Shown piece by piece: positions 41,901 to 48,211 of a stretch of DNA of 64,000 bases. The notes beneath the pieces were generated by a model, which saw only the letters and a program-made list of their open reading frames with translations, made no database searches and was not told the origin of the DNA. Origin of the DNA: GCA-002708315 sp963676635 (GTDB lineage Bacteria > Bacteroidota > Bacteroidia > Bacteroidales > F082); the NCBI GenBank assembly GCA_963676635.1, contig OY781105.1, positions 4,154,001-4,218,000 of the forward strand. Reading direction: 5' to 3'. Numbering within the stretch: the stretch's first letter is position 1; every line of letters begins with the position of its first letter. A program made the position numbers and the translations under genes.

Positions 41901-44586
41901 CAACAAATCCGGCAGCCTGATCGTTAGTTCCCGGTGAATATGTTGCTGATAGCGATGTTGGATCGCTAAAGGTACCATTGCCAAGGGTTTGCCATGTGCT
42001 TCCTCCACTGTTGGAGATCGTTCCATAAAGGATAATATCATTATTAATGCATATAGTAGAGTCAACGCCAGCATCAGAAACGGGAAGGTCATTGACTGTT
42101 ACAACTAAAGTGTCATGGTCATTATCAACACAAGGTGTAATTGCTTCAGCAGTGAAAACAAGTTGAAATGTTCCAGTGATAAGATCATTTGTTCCAGGAG
42201 TATATGTTGTTGAAGGGTCAGATGCATCATCAAAAACTCCATCACCTAAAGTAGTCCATATACTGGAATTGCTGTTGGCAGTTATACCTGAAAGTGAAAC
42301 TGTTTGGTTTATACATATGGTTTCATCAGGACCGGCATCAGCTTCTGGTAATGGATCAACACTTAATACCAGGGCGTCATTATCTGATAATGTACATGGC
42401 GTAAATGCGTTAGCTGTAAGCGTAAGTGTTACAGTTCCATTTGTGATGTCTGTTGGTCCCGGAGTGTATGTCGCATTTGTCAAAGAGGCATCATCAAAGC
42501 TACCATCACCAGATGAAGTCCATGTACATGTGTTACTGTTGGTTATTATCCCATCAAGCGTAATTGTTTGATTCTCGCACACAGCGGTATCATTTCCTGC
42601 GATAGCTTCGGGCAGCGGATGGAATGTAAGCAGCATGGTATCCGTAACTGGGTCAGCACAGGGGGCAACAGCAGTAGCTGATAGTACCAGTTGTACTTCC
42701 ATTGCTGCTATATCTCCACTACCTGGTGTATAAACAGGAGTAAGTATGTTACCTGAACTAAAGGAGCCATCACCAAGCGTGTTCCACTCTATTGATGATG
42801 CAAAAAGAGAATCTCCGGAAAGAGTTATAGTTTGATTTATACAAATAGTGTCATCAGGACCGGCATCGGCAATTGGTAAGTTCTGAATGCCTATGTAAAG
42901 CTGCGATGTATCACCAAAACCACAGGAAGCATTTTCACCATATACTGAGATAAATCCTGTTGTGGCAAGAGGTCCCAAATCTATTGTGATGAAATTATCT
43001 GTAGGGTCTGCCTGATTGATAGTGACATCAGTTCCTGTAAAGAACCAATGATATATTTCTGTGTTTGGGTCTGTAGCTACAGAGATAGGTATGTTTTGTG
43101 TACCTGCACAGTAATTTTGTGTGGGTTGGTCAAATACAAGAGAGTCGGGACCCCGTTCTTCCAGGATGACAACAGGTAATGTAGATTCAGAGGCAGTGTA
43201 CCACCATGTGTTTACAGTTTTGTAATCACCCCAGTTGGGATTCCATGAATGACAACCTGACCATGGTGAAGCTACTGCAGTACATCCATTTAGTTCTGTA
43301 CTACCGCTGACATTTGAGTCATCCCAAAATACAAGAGGTGTTGACCCAGCTGGTGAAACAAGTTCAATTACCCAACCATTCTGATTACCTTCAACATCGT
43401 AAAGAGGTAGATTTGTTAACCCGTTTATATAGCTTACGGTAAACTCTATGTTTGTGTTGTTAGGTACAGGATTGCCAGCGCCATCCAGTCCATCCCATAG
43501 TACTACATTTACGCCGCCTTCAACTACTTTTGGGACTGTCCGTGTTACGTATGGAGCGTCGAAATCCATTTCAATTTCAACATTTCCGGGTTTGTCAACG
43601 GTAACGTTAAATTCTATGGATCCATTATGGCAGTATTTTGTTGCTGTGACTGTATCGGTGATAGATCCTAATACTGTTGCCGGAGGGTATAAAACTGGGT
43701 CCGGTTCATTTAGGAAAATTCTGTACTGCGGACCATAAGCCTGATAGTTAACAGACTTTCTGTCAACCTCGAAGTTTCCTGTGTTTTCAACACCATACTG
43801 ATTACAGTATAAAAACCAATATCCGCCTTGCATGGTGTTTAATTCCAATGATGTTATAATACTATCTGTTGAATAGATGAAGTATTTTGCGGAGCATCTG
43901 TTCACTCCTTGATAACTATCAAATTGCCATGCATATGAGTATAAACGGCCTGGTTGAACAGTGCTTGTGCTGACATTATAAACAGTAAGGTCAAATAGTT
44001 CAATTCCAAAGGTGTTTAAACTTACTCCTCCCGGAAATCCGTCATTGAACAGTTGAAACTCTATATAGTATGTCCCTACACTCGGAGGAGTCCACTCGAT
44101 TGCTTCGTATCCCCCTGAACCGTAAACTTGTTCCGGACCAACACGTGCATTACTGATGTCATTGATGAAACCCGGACCACTCTGTGGTGCTGTGGTTTCT
44201 GCGTACACAATAGTGCCATCGCTGCTTTTAATTCTATACCTTACATGAGTGCTCCAACCACCGGGAGCGTCCATACCAAAGTATACTACTTCATTTGTGG
44301 AATTAATGTCGAAATATAAGCGCTCTAAACTATCGCATTCATATACGGCAAACTGTATTCTGTCGCCACTACCACCAGGACCGTTGCAATGTGTAAGGAA
44401 GTTATTGCATAATAAAAATCCGGTTTGATGGTTGTTAATCCACAACTCTTTTGACCCTTCTCCAAAGGATAGACTTGTGCTTAACAAGAATAATATAAGT
44501 GTGAATCCTTTTATTATTCTTTTAACAGATAAACTCTTATGATCAAAATAGTTGTATGTATTTAAGAAGGTAGAGATACTGCCCAT
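32962..44586 (-). CDS. Giant PKD-repeat surface protein with type B (CHU_C) sorting domain, copy 1 (3874 aa)
   Basis: Signal segment at ~24-42 (IIKGFTLILFLLSTSLSF) after a long n-region. The N-terminal ~550 residues form a unique head (GSKELWINN, EPDPVLYPPA, WYTASESTLPVVILEERGPD). Then come six ~86-residue AGxD/YTPG repeats (DNA ~41330-42880), about 28 PKD-like units by my count of W.WDFGDG-type cores, and two further YYDFSESTD/ATSW-like units mid-protein. The last ~100 residues are the gliding-motility-associated type B domain (VPNTFVPSS, YSAWGNLVFETTE, PTGSYIWRIE, GTIMLVR). It is likely a fibrous adhesin exported by T9SS with the adjacent PorP/SprF protein. It is paralogous to 48212-58291 but has 515 extra residues, about six repeats. 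Confidence 0.93.
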   Translation of the reverse strand: MGSISTFLNTYNYFDHKSLSVKRIIKGFTLILFLLSTSLSFGEGSKELWINNHQTGFLLCNNFLTHCNGPGGSGDRIQFAVYECDSLERLYFDINSTNEVVYFGMDAPGGWSTHVRYRIKSSDGTIVYAETTAPQSGPGFINDISNARVGPEQVYGSGGYEAIEWTPPSVGTYYIEFQLFNDGFPGGVSLNTFGIELFDLTVYNVSTSTVQPGRLYSYAWQFDSYQGVNRCSAKYFIYSTDSIITSLELNTMQGGYWFLYCNQYGVENTGNFEVDRKSVNYQAYGPQYRIFLNEPDPVLYPPATVLGSITDTVTATKYCHNGSIEFNVTVDKPGNVEIEMDFDAPYVTRTVPKVVEGGVNVVLWDGLDGAGNPVPNNTNIEFTVSYINGLTNLPLYDVEGNQNGWVIELVSPAGSTPLVFWDDSNVSGSTELNGCTAVASPWSGCHSWNPNWGDYKTVNTWWYTASESTLPVVILEERGPDSLVFDQPTQNYCAGTQNIPISVATDPNTEIYHWFFTGTDVTINQADPTDNFITIDLGPLATTGFISVYGENASCGFGDTSQLYIGIQNLPIADAGPDDTICINQTITLSGDSLFASSIEWNTLGDGSFSSGNILTPVYTPGSGDIAAMEVQLVLSATAVAPCADPVTDTMLLTFHPLPEAIAGNDTAVCENQTITLDGIITNSNTCTWTSSGDGSFDDASLTNATYTPGPTDITNGTVTLTLTANAFTPCTLSDNDALVLSVDPLPEADAGPDETICINQTVSLSGITANSNSSIWTTLGDGVFDDASDPSTTYTPGTNDLITGTFQLVFTAEAITPCVDNDHDTLVVTVNDLPVSDAGVDSTICINNDIILYGTISNSGGSTWQTLGNGTFSDPTSLSATYSPGTNDQAAGFVELVLTADPIPPCTDPVNDTMVLSFDPLPVSFAGNDTTICVNQSVTFTGTSTYASSVQWTTVGDGSFDDQSALTSTYTPGTADLSNGSVEIVLTAFATFPCTDPDSDTLILSFDPLPIANPGTNQTICLNTTATMSGSLTNSINGVWSTSGDGNFDDPASMSAIYTPGNNDKINGSVVLTLTADPLLPCTDSHDSTITITLIALPEPQIAFQPNDTVCINSVTNFLGTDNSGLNIVTWGWNLGDGSTASGQNVNYTYTSPNINNVMLYTIDNNGCTDTTYSSITVTDPVIGFNFADNPVCFEDTVSLIGNGDVVNYTEWLWDFGDGNTGTGRDTIHVYDTPGDYNVSLTVCSKTATDIAEVIPQAVSNAGSNHTICLDNPFDFNTSTILPDTTSADSVLWFGGTGYFSDPKLLRPVYYNGPNELGIIPLSMIAYGIGPCSNDTSIMYLTIDSVPDGSFIYSPIDTSCVNQDVVFTGSSSTVITNWNWDFGDGFTGSGENVNHTYVTGEETFYINLSITNQFGCSTTLSDSIFIDSVNTDFTMPSFVMCFGDTAVFNGIGDDITHTDWEWDFGDGQTAIGKNTQHIYSAPGVYEVTMNTCTDTTRHMVTINTLPESSFTVSPNDTSCVGELVTFDATNITSDIVDWQWQFGDGQTGTGQTPTHTYTQQGDMTILSIYTNGNGCIDTTAVTRYAMNVNIDFDIYQSPSCQDFNVSFTGTGDRVTFTPWDWQFGDGATSTGIDVNHTYTIPDTVDITLDVCSEQMTHQLIINAACEVYAGSNGITCQDVYYDFSESTDPPTADDFSYLYWYTDGLGYFDDPTLLAPTYFPDPSEGASVNDTITMMLVGYGIAPCENDTSWFDLVVIPGAYAQAGSDENTCQGVPYDFHNSTDSSFATNYITLYWTTNGTGYFVNPNVEHPIYVPGPSEVGPVTLTMVASNIIACDSIDEMILTIRPTYEMPHDITICHYDSIFAQGAWRYNSGTFYDTLYTAQYGCDSVIVTNLTVRPKIDQDFFVSSGDSTCYGESISFSATGSASLTDWFWEFGDGYTSNDMDPVHQYDTSGIFNVIYHYTDINGCSDSATHQVLVFDNPDADFTMNMANACVDTEISFNGLSNSTIISWEWDFDDGSTGSGQNVSHVFTTWGIMDVALTVVDINGCSFTTIQEVIIAQPPVADFTYTPAICDSIQFTDLSTCSPGYNLVEWYWDFGDGTTDTLQNPSHRYPSNNLPGGEVFMVNLIVSADSLGFICTDSITLPVTVPSLPDIFQYIDPSPTCFGDTTYFSGHSGFPIETWHWDFGDGNFSNDSVTSHLYATADTFNVTLNIIDTNQCTNSATEVLIVKPAPAVSFTMSDSVICKGGPVYFNATGSANVDEWYWEFGDGGISYLQNPVHYYPSGNTYTVTLTVTDSTGCSSTASDVIMVLPGPTADFSYANQSCTAVAFFDDSDIPTGYFATEFFWDFGDGFTSDLQNPVHSYTTGISTYDVMFVVTADSSGYSCSDTTYQTIYTPGLPSVFFTWDPEPTMLGNTTNFYGNSGNTITDWNWDFHDGTTSTDQNPAHVFPTVGTFNVELTVTDIEGCENTVTHLVTVVNIPDLDYEWSYACLGEQIQFTILDPPTDIGAVTSWDWDFGDGSTSDDMEPIHTYAASGTYNVSCSIVDTMGATNTVIKQLTVNPLPNSLFNIGTQVCANNPVEFFDHSTTQTGYITEWFWEFGDGSDTTVYFGGDPDVTHIYSGTSTYTVTLTVTNSDSCSNSSTHTVTTEPGPIALFDYNSGCASGPVSFTDESTINGGGEIVTWLWDFGDPGSGASNTSTLQNPVHLFSAPGDYTVLLMVANINGCEDTVSHTVTVSEEPEVDFTWEANCLTEETQFTVDESVTNVGEVATWSWSFGDGGTSNLQNPTHTYEVAGTFDVILSIETTDGCFASVTHSVDINPLPTANFAHTGPSCLNDTVYFSNLSSSPNGLIETWVWDFGDGNEITINAPDNPNVEHMYTNEGTFDVVLTVTDAEGCENNVTKQVVIVSSPIADFNWEAGCLNEPVQFTDISSTNGGPDIGEWEWYFGDPASGTNNTSNLPNPTHVFSTDSTFTVTLIIHNTMGCTDTVEHEIVITPLPDVDFTIESDTICLGSLAQFTGISNSEIATWYWQFGDGGTSIEQNPGYGYQQAGTYTVTLTVTDVSGCENSTSQEVHVNYAPEALFSYDNACLGDSTSFTDLSFTNIGYINNWSWDFGDGNTSTDPDPVHTYTTNDTYYVTLVVWDNSGCSDSITLPVQVFDVPVPAFNFAQACDPPGQVNFFNESVMGSDNSPITGYEWHLDDGYYSDEVDPSYIYEITDTCYQVTLTAFNNNGCSATDTMEVCVFGAIETSFEATDVCLGQPTEFQAFYGPENDSVASYLWNFHDGSQTELTYHDTISHIFPAPGIYVVELIATDTNDCQAVYTSEITIDSLPVASFTNTIGGCEIPTYFEGVTYSGGEFIESWYWDFGDTTSTNNTDSIWNPTHLYGPNDSTYLVQLIVTNYNGCIDTVVQEVYVAPCITAGFKIPDEPVCARNELFFVDTSFLASNNGMIGTWLWDFGDGTTETYDVFTDTVWHTYADAGTYELSLTITAGIDTNSYTTTTMVEFEVHPTPLPMIGLDNNCQRDTTYFSDNSTIFDEPTTYRLWNFGDPTTEADTSNVQDPKYVYPTFEDYPVSLFVQNRFMCADSTKDTITIYKLPEAQFTYQNTCMSYYTQFEETSIADSAVIAGWFWNFGDTLKAPADTAIIQAPQYIYDSAGMYTVEMIITDEHLCMDTATTTVEIMPKPISEFVMIDTNRQGQVYFDNLSTNNPVDYEWDFDYNQGIWTSNDINPIFQYEEDGNYTVMLVSWNQQGCPDTTYQVYDLLFTNLFVPNTFVPSSPITDLQTFKPVGINLSSYKLEVYSAWGNLVFETTELIDGVPSEGWDGTYEGEPLPTGSYIWRIEAVFEDGSHWRGTDNGDGNTGTSGTIMLVR

Positions 44587-44651
44587 ATAAATTGGTTTTA
44601 GTTTGATTACATTTTACTAGATAAAGTTGCATAGTGTAGACTCTTAAAATG

Positions 44652-44704
44652 AAAAAAAGTTGCGTAATGACATAGTAAATTACTAAACATACGCAACTTT
44701 TTTT
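44652..44704. promoter_or_regulatory. Long hairpin in the 5' region of giant gene 1
   Basis: Perfect 15-bp arms AAAAAAAGTTGCGTA / TACGCAACTTTTTTT enclose a nested palindrome TAGTAA-A-TTACTA. It lies 66 nt upstream of the ATG at 44586. On either strand it looks like a terminator with a T run. It could end transcription of a lost upstream gene or act in the giant gene leader. Copy 2 has no equivalent at 58292-58400. Confidence 0.6.
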
Positions 44705-45091
44705 GAATATTTTCCACAACTTTTCTTGTTTCTACAAAAATAGAAAAGTATTTCAATTAATTAATTATTATTCCTTATTATTTTCTTTTGGTTTCTATTT
44801 TATTTTAAATTTCAGGATTTAAACAAATTCCAAATTTTAAATAAATCCCATAATTCAAATAACCAAAACCCCACTTTCCGGAATTATTATCTGGTTTCCT
44901 CTTGTCACCTTTTATTTTGGTGAATAGTGAACGGTGAGCAGAGGGTTTTTCTCATTTTGTTCCCCAGTCTTTTTTCATTATTCATTATTCATTATTCATT
45001 TCCCCCTTGTCACTTTGTCCCTTTGTAACCTTGTCACTTCTCGTCCCTTGTCTCTCGTCCCTGCCTGACCGCCTCAGGAGGTTCCCTTTAT
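44705..45091. repeat. AT-rich intergenic repeat and CTTGTC tract
   Basis: 44815-44880 contains the repeat-family words AAATAAATCCCA and CAAATAACCAAAACCCC. 44960-45060 has TTCATTATTCATT and CTTTGTCCC/CTTGTC words. No gene was found. Confidence 0.6.
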
Positions 45092-45480
45092 AATTCCAAT
45101 AATCAAGCACCAAATAGCAAACAAATACCAATAATCAAAGTTCAAATGTTCAAAATCACCAGCATAGCCCTAAGCCCTTCGCTCTCCGCTTAAATTCCAA
45201 TAATCAAGCATCAAATAACAAACAAATACCAATAATCAAAGTTCAAATGTTCAAAATCACCAGCATAGCCCTAAGCCCTTCGCTCTCCGCTTAAATTCCA
45301 ATAATCAAGCACCAAATAGCAAACAAATCTCAATAACCAAAGTTCAAATGTTCAAAATCACCAGCATAGCCCTAAGCCCTTCTCTCTCCGCTTAAATTCC
45401 AATAATCAAGCACCAAATAACAAACAAATACCAATAATCAAAGTTCAAATGTTCAAAACCCAACACTCTTGGATTGTCAT
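45092..45480. repeat. 101-bp tandem repeat, ~3.9 copies
   Basis: Units start with AATTCCAATAATCAAGCA at 45092, 45193, 45294 and 45395, exactly 101 bp apart. The fourth is partial. Each contains CAAACAAAT-type words, TTCAAATGTTCAAAA and CATAGCCCTAAGCCCTTC. Copies differ by a few bases. The array belongs to the CAAATAACAAACAAAT intergenic family but with a fixed short period. It abuts the IS3 insertion. Confidence 0.88.
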
Positions 45481-45647
45481 CTGATTGACCCGTCCTGAAT
45501 TTAGTTGACAAATTTATTATTAATTTATTAAATAAAACATAACTCTTAATTTTAGAATTGTCACAAAAAAGTTATTCTGAAGCATTTTTGACCTCAAGTC
45601 AAAAAAATGATTCGGAAATAACTTTTTCCAATGAACCATGTACTGTT

Positions 45648-46547
45648 TTAAACATGACATTGTTGCTCCTTGTTTTTGTAGTAATTCTTCCAAAGCCGTT
45701 TAAGGCTTCGATTCTCAACATGTGCCTGATTTGGAGTTAATAACTCTATGCTACTATGTGGTCTTTCACTATTATAAATCTTTATGATTCGTTTGATTTG
45801 AATAATCGCATCATTTAGAGATTTTAGTTTAATTTCATATATCCACTCTGTTTTTAGTATTCCGTTAACTCTTTCTGCTACTGCATTTTCTAATGGATCA
45901 CCATTTTCTGTCATACTTATATTTACATTAGCCTTATTTAGGATTTCAACATATTTACTACTACAATACTGCACTCCTCTATCTGAATGATGGATAAGGT
46001 TCTTAACTCCTGCAGGTAACTGACTCAAAGCCATACATAAAGCTACAACTGCATTGTCAGAACCCAGATTATCTGATAAATTCCATCCTATTATCTTCCT
46101 GGAGAAGGCATCTGTTATCAAAAACAGATATACAAAGCCTTCAGATGTTTCTACGTAGGTTATGTCGCTAACCCATAATTGATGTGGACCATTAGGTATA
46201 AATTCCTTTATCAAATTTGGATACTTTCTTAGCCAATGACTTGACATTGTCGTGATTGCTTTGTGCCGCTTTCTTCTGACAAGTAAGTTGTTATCCCTTA
46301 AAAAATCAAAAAACTTATCCCTACCCATATGAAGATCATCTGGTATTTTACCTTGTAACTTGAAATGTAGTTTTCTACCTCCAAGCATAGGCATTAATTT
46401 CCTTTCCTTGGCAATCATCTGAATTAAAATCTCAGACTCAAATGCAGATCTTGTGCTGATTTTTCTCTTTTTATAGTAGGTCTGTCTTCGTTTACCAAAC
46501 AGTTCACACAAAGTATCAATACTTTGACCTTCTTTCTTTGTGTGCAT
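45648..46547 (-). CDS. IS3-family transposase OrfB (DDE integrase domain)
   Basis: 299 residues from the nominal ATG. The HTH_21-like N-terminus (GGRKLHFKLQGK) is followed by an rve integrase core with D128 (VSDITYVE), D189 (HHSDRGVQYCS) and E225 (NAVAERVNGILKTEW); the D189-E225 spacing fits DD35E. The frame is open upstream into the end of orfA in the -1 frame, so it is normally made as an OrfAB fusion. Intact. Confidence 0.92.
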   Translation of the reverse strand: MHTKKEGQSIDTLCELFGKRRQTYYKKRKISTRSAFESEILIQMIAKERKLMPMLGGRKLHFKLQGKIPDDLHMGRDKFFDFLRDNNLLVRRKRHKAITTMSSHWLRKYPNLIKEFIPNGPHQLWVSDITYVETSEGFVYLFLITDAFSRKIIGWNLSDNLGSDNAVVALCMALSQLPAGVKNLIHHSDRGVQYCSSKYVEILNKANVNISMTENGDPLENAVAERVNGILKTEWIYEIKLKSLNDAIIQIKRIIKIYNSERPHSSIELLTPNQAHVENRSLKRLWKNYYKNKEQQCHV

Positions 46548-46552
46548 ACTCT

Positions 46553-46921
46553 CTACTGTTTGGTGCCAGACTTTTTTCTGATCGAAATTTTAAACTTATC
46601 CTCAGCAATATCTATCATCGTATTCAAGGCTTCTGTCCGTAATCGCTCATAGGAAAGCTTTGATTCTAACTTCTTTATCGTTGATTCTAATTCCAACTCT
46701 TGTTTACTTTTACCATTTTCTTTTGACATTAGTATTTGTTTATGGATTTCTCTATCATCCGGTTTTGAAATGCCAAATTTACGAATCCATTTGTTAAGTG
46801 TTCCGCCTGAACCAAAACCATACTTTTGCGATAGCTCCTTTCTTGTCTGATCTGTTTCCAAATACTCTTTAACGATCTTCAATTTTAATTCGTCCGAAAA
46901 TTGGTTTACTTTTCTTTTCAT
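46553..46921 (-). CDS. IS3-family OrfA (helix-turn-helix)
   Basis: 122 residues. The N-terminal HTH of the transposase_8 type (KRKVNQFSDELKLKIVKEYL, then QKYGFGSGGTLNKWIRKFG) is followed by a leucine-rich coiled coil (LELESTIKKLESKLSYERLR). It binds the inverted repeats and controls transposition in this family. Its last codons contain the frameshift heptamer. Confidence 0.9.
   Translation of the reverse strand: MKRKVNQFSDELKLKIVKEYLETDQTRKELSQKYGFGSGGTLNKWIRKFGISKPDDREIHKQILMSKENGKSKQELELESTIKKLESKLSYERLRTEALNTMIDIAEDKFKISIRKKSGTKQ
46571..46577 (-). promoter_or_regulatory. A AAA AAG -1 ribosomal frameshift heptamer
   Basis: On the minus strand the orfA frame reads AGA AAA AAG TCT, i.e. the A6G heptamer in the slippery register. 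A -1 shift continues VWHQTVESMHTKKEG in frame with OrfB. This is the standard IS3-type programmed frameshift. Confidence 0.8.
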
Positions 46922-46980
46922 AGTCCTGAAATTTGTTTACTTTTTGTGTCAACCTATTTCAGGACGAGTCAGATTTCTCC

Positions 46981-47060
46981 TTGTAACCTTGTCACCTTGT
47001 CACCTTGTCACCTTGTCACCTTGTCACCTTGTCACCTTGTCACCTTGTCACCTTGTCACT
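46981..47060. repeat. 8-bp microsatellite TTGTCACC, 10 units
   Basis: TTGTAACC, then eight perfect TTGTCACC units, then TTGTCACT: 80 bp in all. It lies 31 nt beyond the stop of PorP/SprF copy 2. The paralogous site at copy 1 has only scattered units, so the array expanded after duplication. Confidence 0.93.
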
Positions 47061-47091
47061 CCTAGTCCCTTGTCTCTCGTCCCTTCAAACC

Positions 47092-48195
47092 CTAAAACGG
47101 TGAGCACTCAATCGGGCTATATCCGCTCTTCGACCTTGGTGCCATAAAGTTACCTCTGTCGGATTTCCTGATAAGTCCTATATCATCAAATTCAAAAATA
47201 AGACTGATCTCATGTGATGGCCCTGTGAAGTTATAAACTGCGTTGATATTGAACTCATAGGAGTACATAACTTTCATACGGTACTCTTCGTTGAATGGGA
47301 TATTTAATCCTGCCATTACATTGAAATTCGATAGCTCATCGTATTCCAACGCGCTGTTTCTGTACCACATGCCAAAATAAACCTGGCGCATGTAAAAGTT
47401 CACTCCCAGGTTGTATTGCATCATACCAACCTGGTGTTCTACCATTACACCCGGATTAATCTTAAACCCCTGGCGTTTTGAATAGTAACCGTAGTCTTCT
47501 CTTATGGTGATGATAAAATCCACATTATATACATATTTTCTTGGCAGTTTGGCGTCCACATCAAAGAAGCTTTGGTTTGGCTGTGTGATATGGTGTACTG
47601 CTGCCCCAATGGTACCTTCGATATCATTACCCTTAAACTGGAATACACCACCAAAGGCAAAGTCAGGAAACACTACCTTGTTCCTTGCAGCTCCGGCAAA
47701 CTGTGTGGGGTAGATATTTCCCCACCTGGGATCCAGTTGGTCTCCTAAAACAAGATCATCCCAGTTGAGCTGCTGTGACATTACTGATGCCAATGCCCCT
47801 AACTGGAATATGCTCTGTCGACTAATGGGTATCCTTACGGAAGGCATAAAGCCAATTACGCTGGTTCGTAACGCCCCCATTCCCGACTGGCTCTGGTTGG
47901 CGATAATACCAATACCACCAGCTCCTGGTAAAGATCTCTCTGCAACATCAGCACTAAAGCAGTAACTGCTGTAATCACCAGCCAGTCCGGTCCACTGCCT
48001 CCGGTAATTAAGCCTGGCTTTTAATCCTTGCGTGAGACCAACATATCCCGGATTGAAATATGTGGGGTTGTTATAAAACTGTGAATAATCCAAATCCTGC
48101 GATGTTGCCGGTATCGCAGTTATCATTGCCATTACAATTAACAGCACCGTTATTGGCTTTCTCCTTATTTTCATTGTGATATGTATATTAATCAT
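47092..48195 (-). CDS. PorP/SprF-family T9SS membrane protein, copy 2
   Basis: 367 residues, identical to copy 1 except Gly for Ser in LVLGDQLD, with scattered synonymous differences. It has the same signal peptide and beta-barrel features and the same 16-nt gap to the giant cargo gene. Such identity beside a strongly diverged partner N-terminus implies recent homogenisation. It should serve the 3359-residue cargo, and the two partners are presumably interchangeable. Confidence 0.92.
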   Translation of the reverse strand: MINIHITMKIRRKPITVLLIVMAMITAIPATSQDLDYSQFYNNPTYFNPGYVGLTQGLKARLNYRRQWTGLAGDYSSYCFSADVAERSLPGAGGIGIIANQSQSGMGALRTSVIGFMPSVRIPISRQSIFQLGALASVMSQQLNWDDLVLGDQLDPRWGNIYPTQFAGAARNKVVFPDFAFGGVFQFKGNDIEGTIGAAVHHITQPNQSFFDVDAKLPRKYVYNVDFIITIREDYGYYSKRQGFKINPGVMVEHQVGMMQYNLGVNFYMRQVYFGMWYRNSALEYDELSNFNVMAGLNIPFNEEYRMKVMYSYEFNINAVYNFTGPSHEISLIFEFDDIGLIRKSDRGNFMAPRSKSGYSPIECSPF

Positions 48196-48211
48196 TGTTT
48201 TTTATCTTTTC

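Larger units (their letters stand above)
45486..46971 (-). mobile_element. IS3-family insertion sequence, complete
   Basis: 1486 bp. Imperfect ~25-bp inverted repeats start TGACCCGTCCTGAATTTAGT (left) and TGACTCGTCCTGAAATAGGT (right, minus strand). A 3-bp direct duplication GAT (45483-45485, 46972-46974) flanks the element, as usual for IS3. It was inserted into the ATCTGATTTC word of the intergenic repeat. orfA and orfB are both intact and joined by a -1 frameshift site. Confidence 0.93.

Noticed and set aside
32254..44319. Many 60-200-codon frames on the plus strand opposite giant gene 1 (for example 35462-36064, 36910-37263)
   Set aside because: They are antisense shadows of a repetitive coding gene. 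They recur at the same 15,250-bp offset opposite copy 2, lack start context and resemble no protein.
45092..45480. CRISPR or coding-repeat interpretation of the 101-bp array
   Set aside because: The full 101-bp unit is conserved, leaving no unique spacers, and stops occur in all frames.
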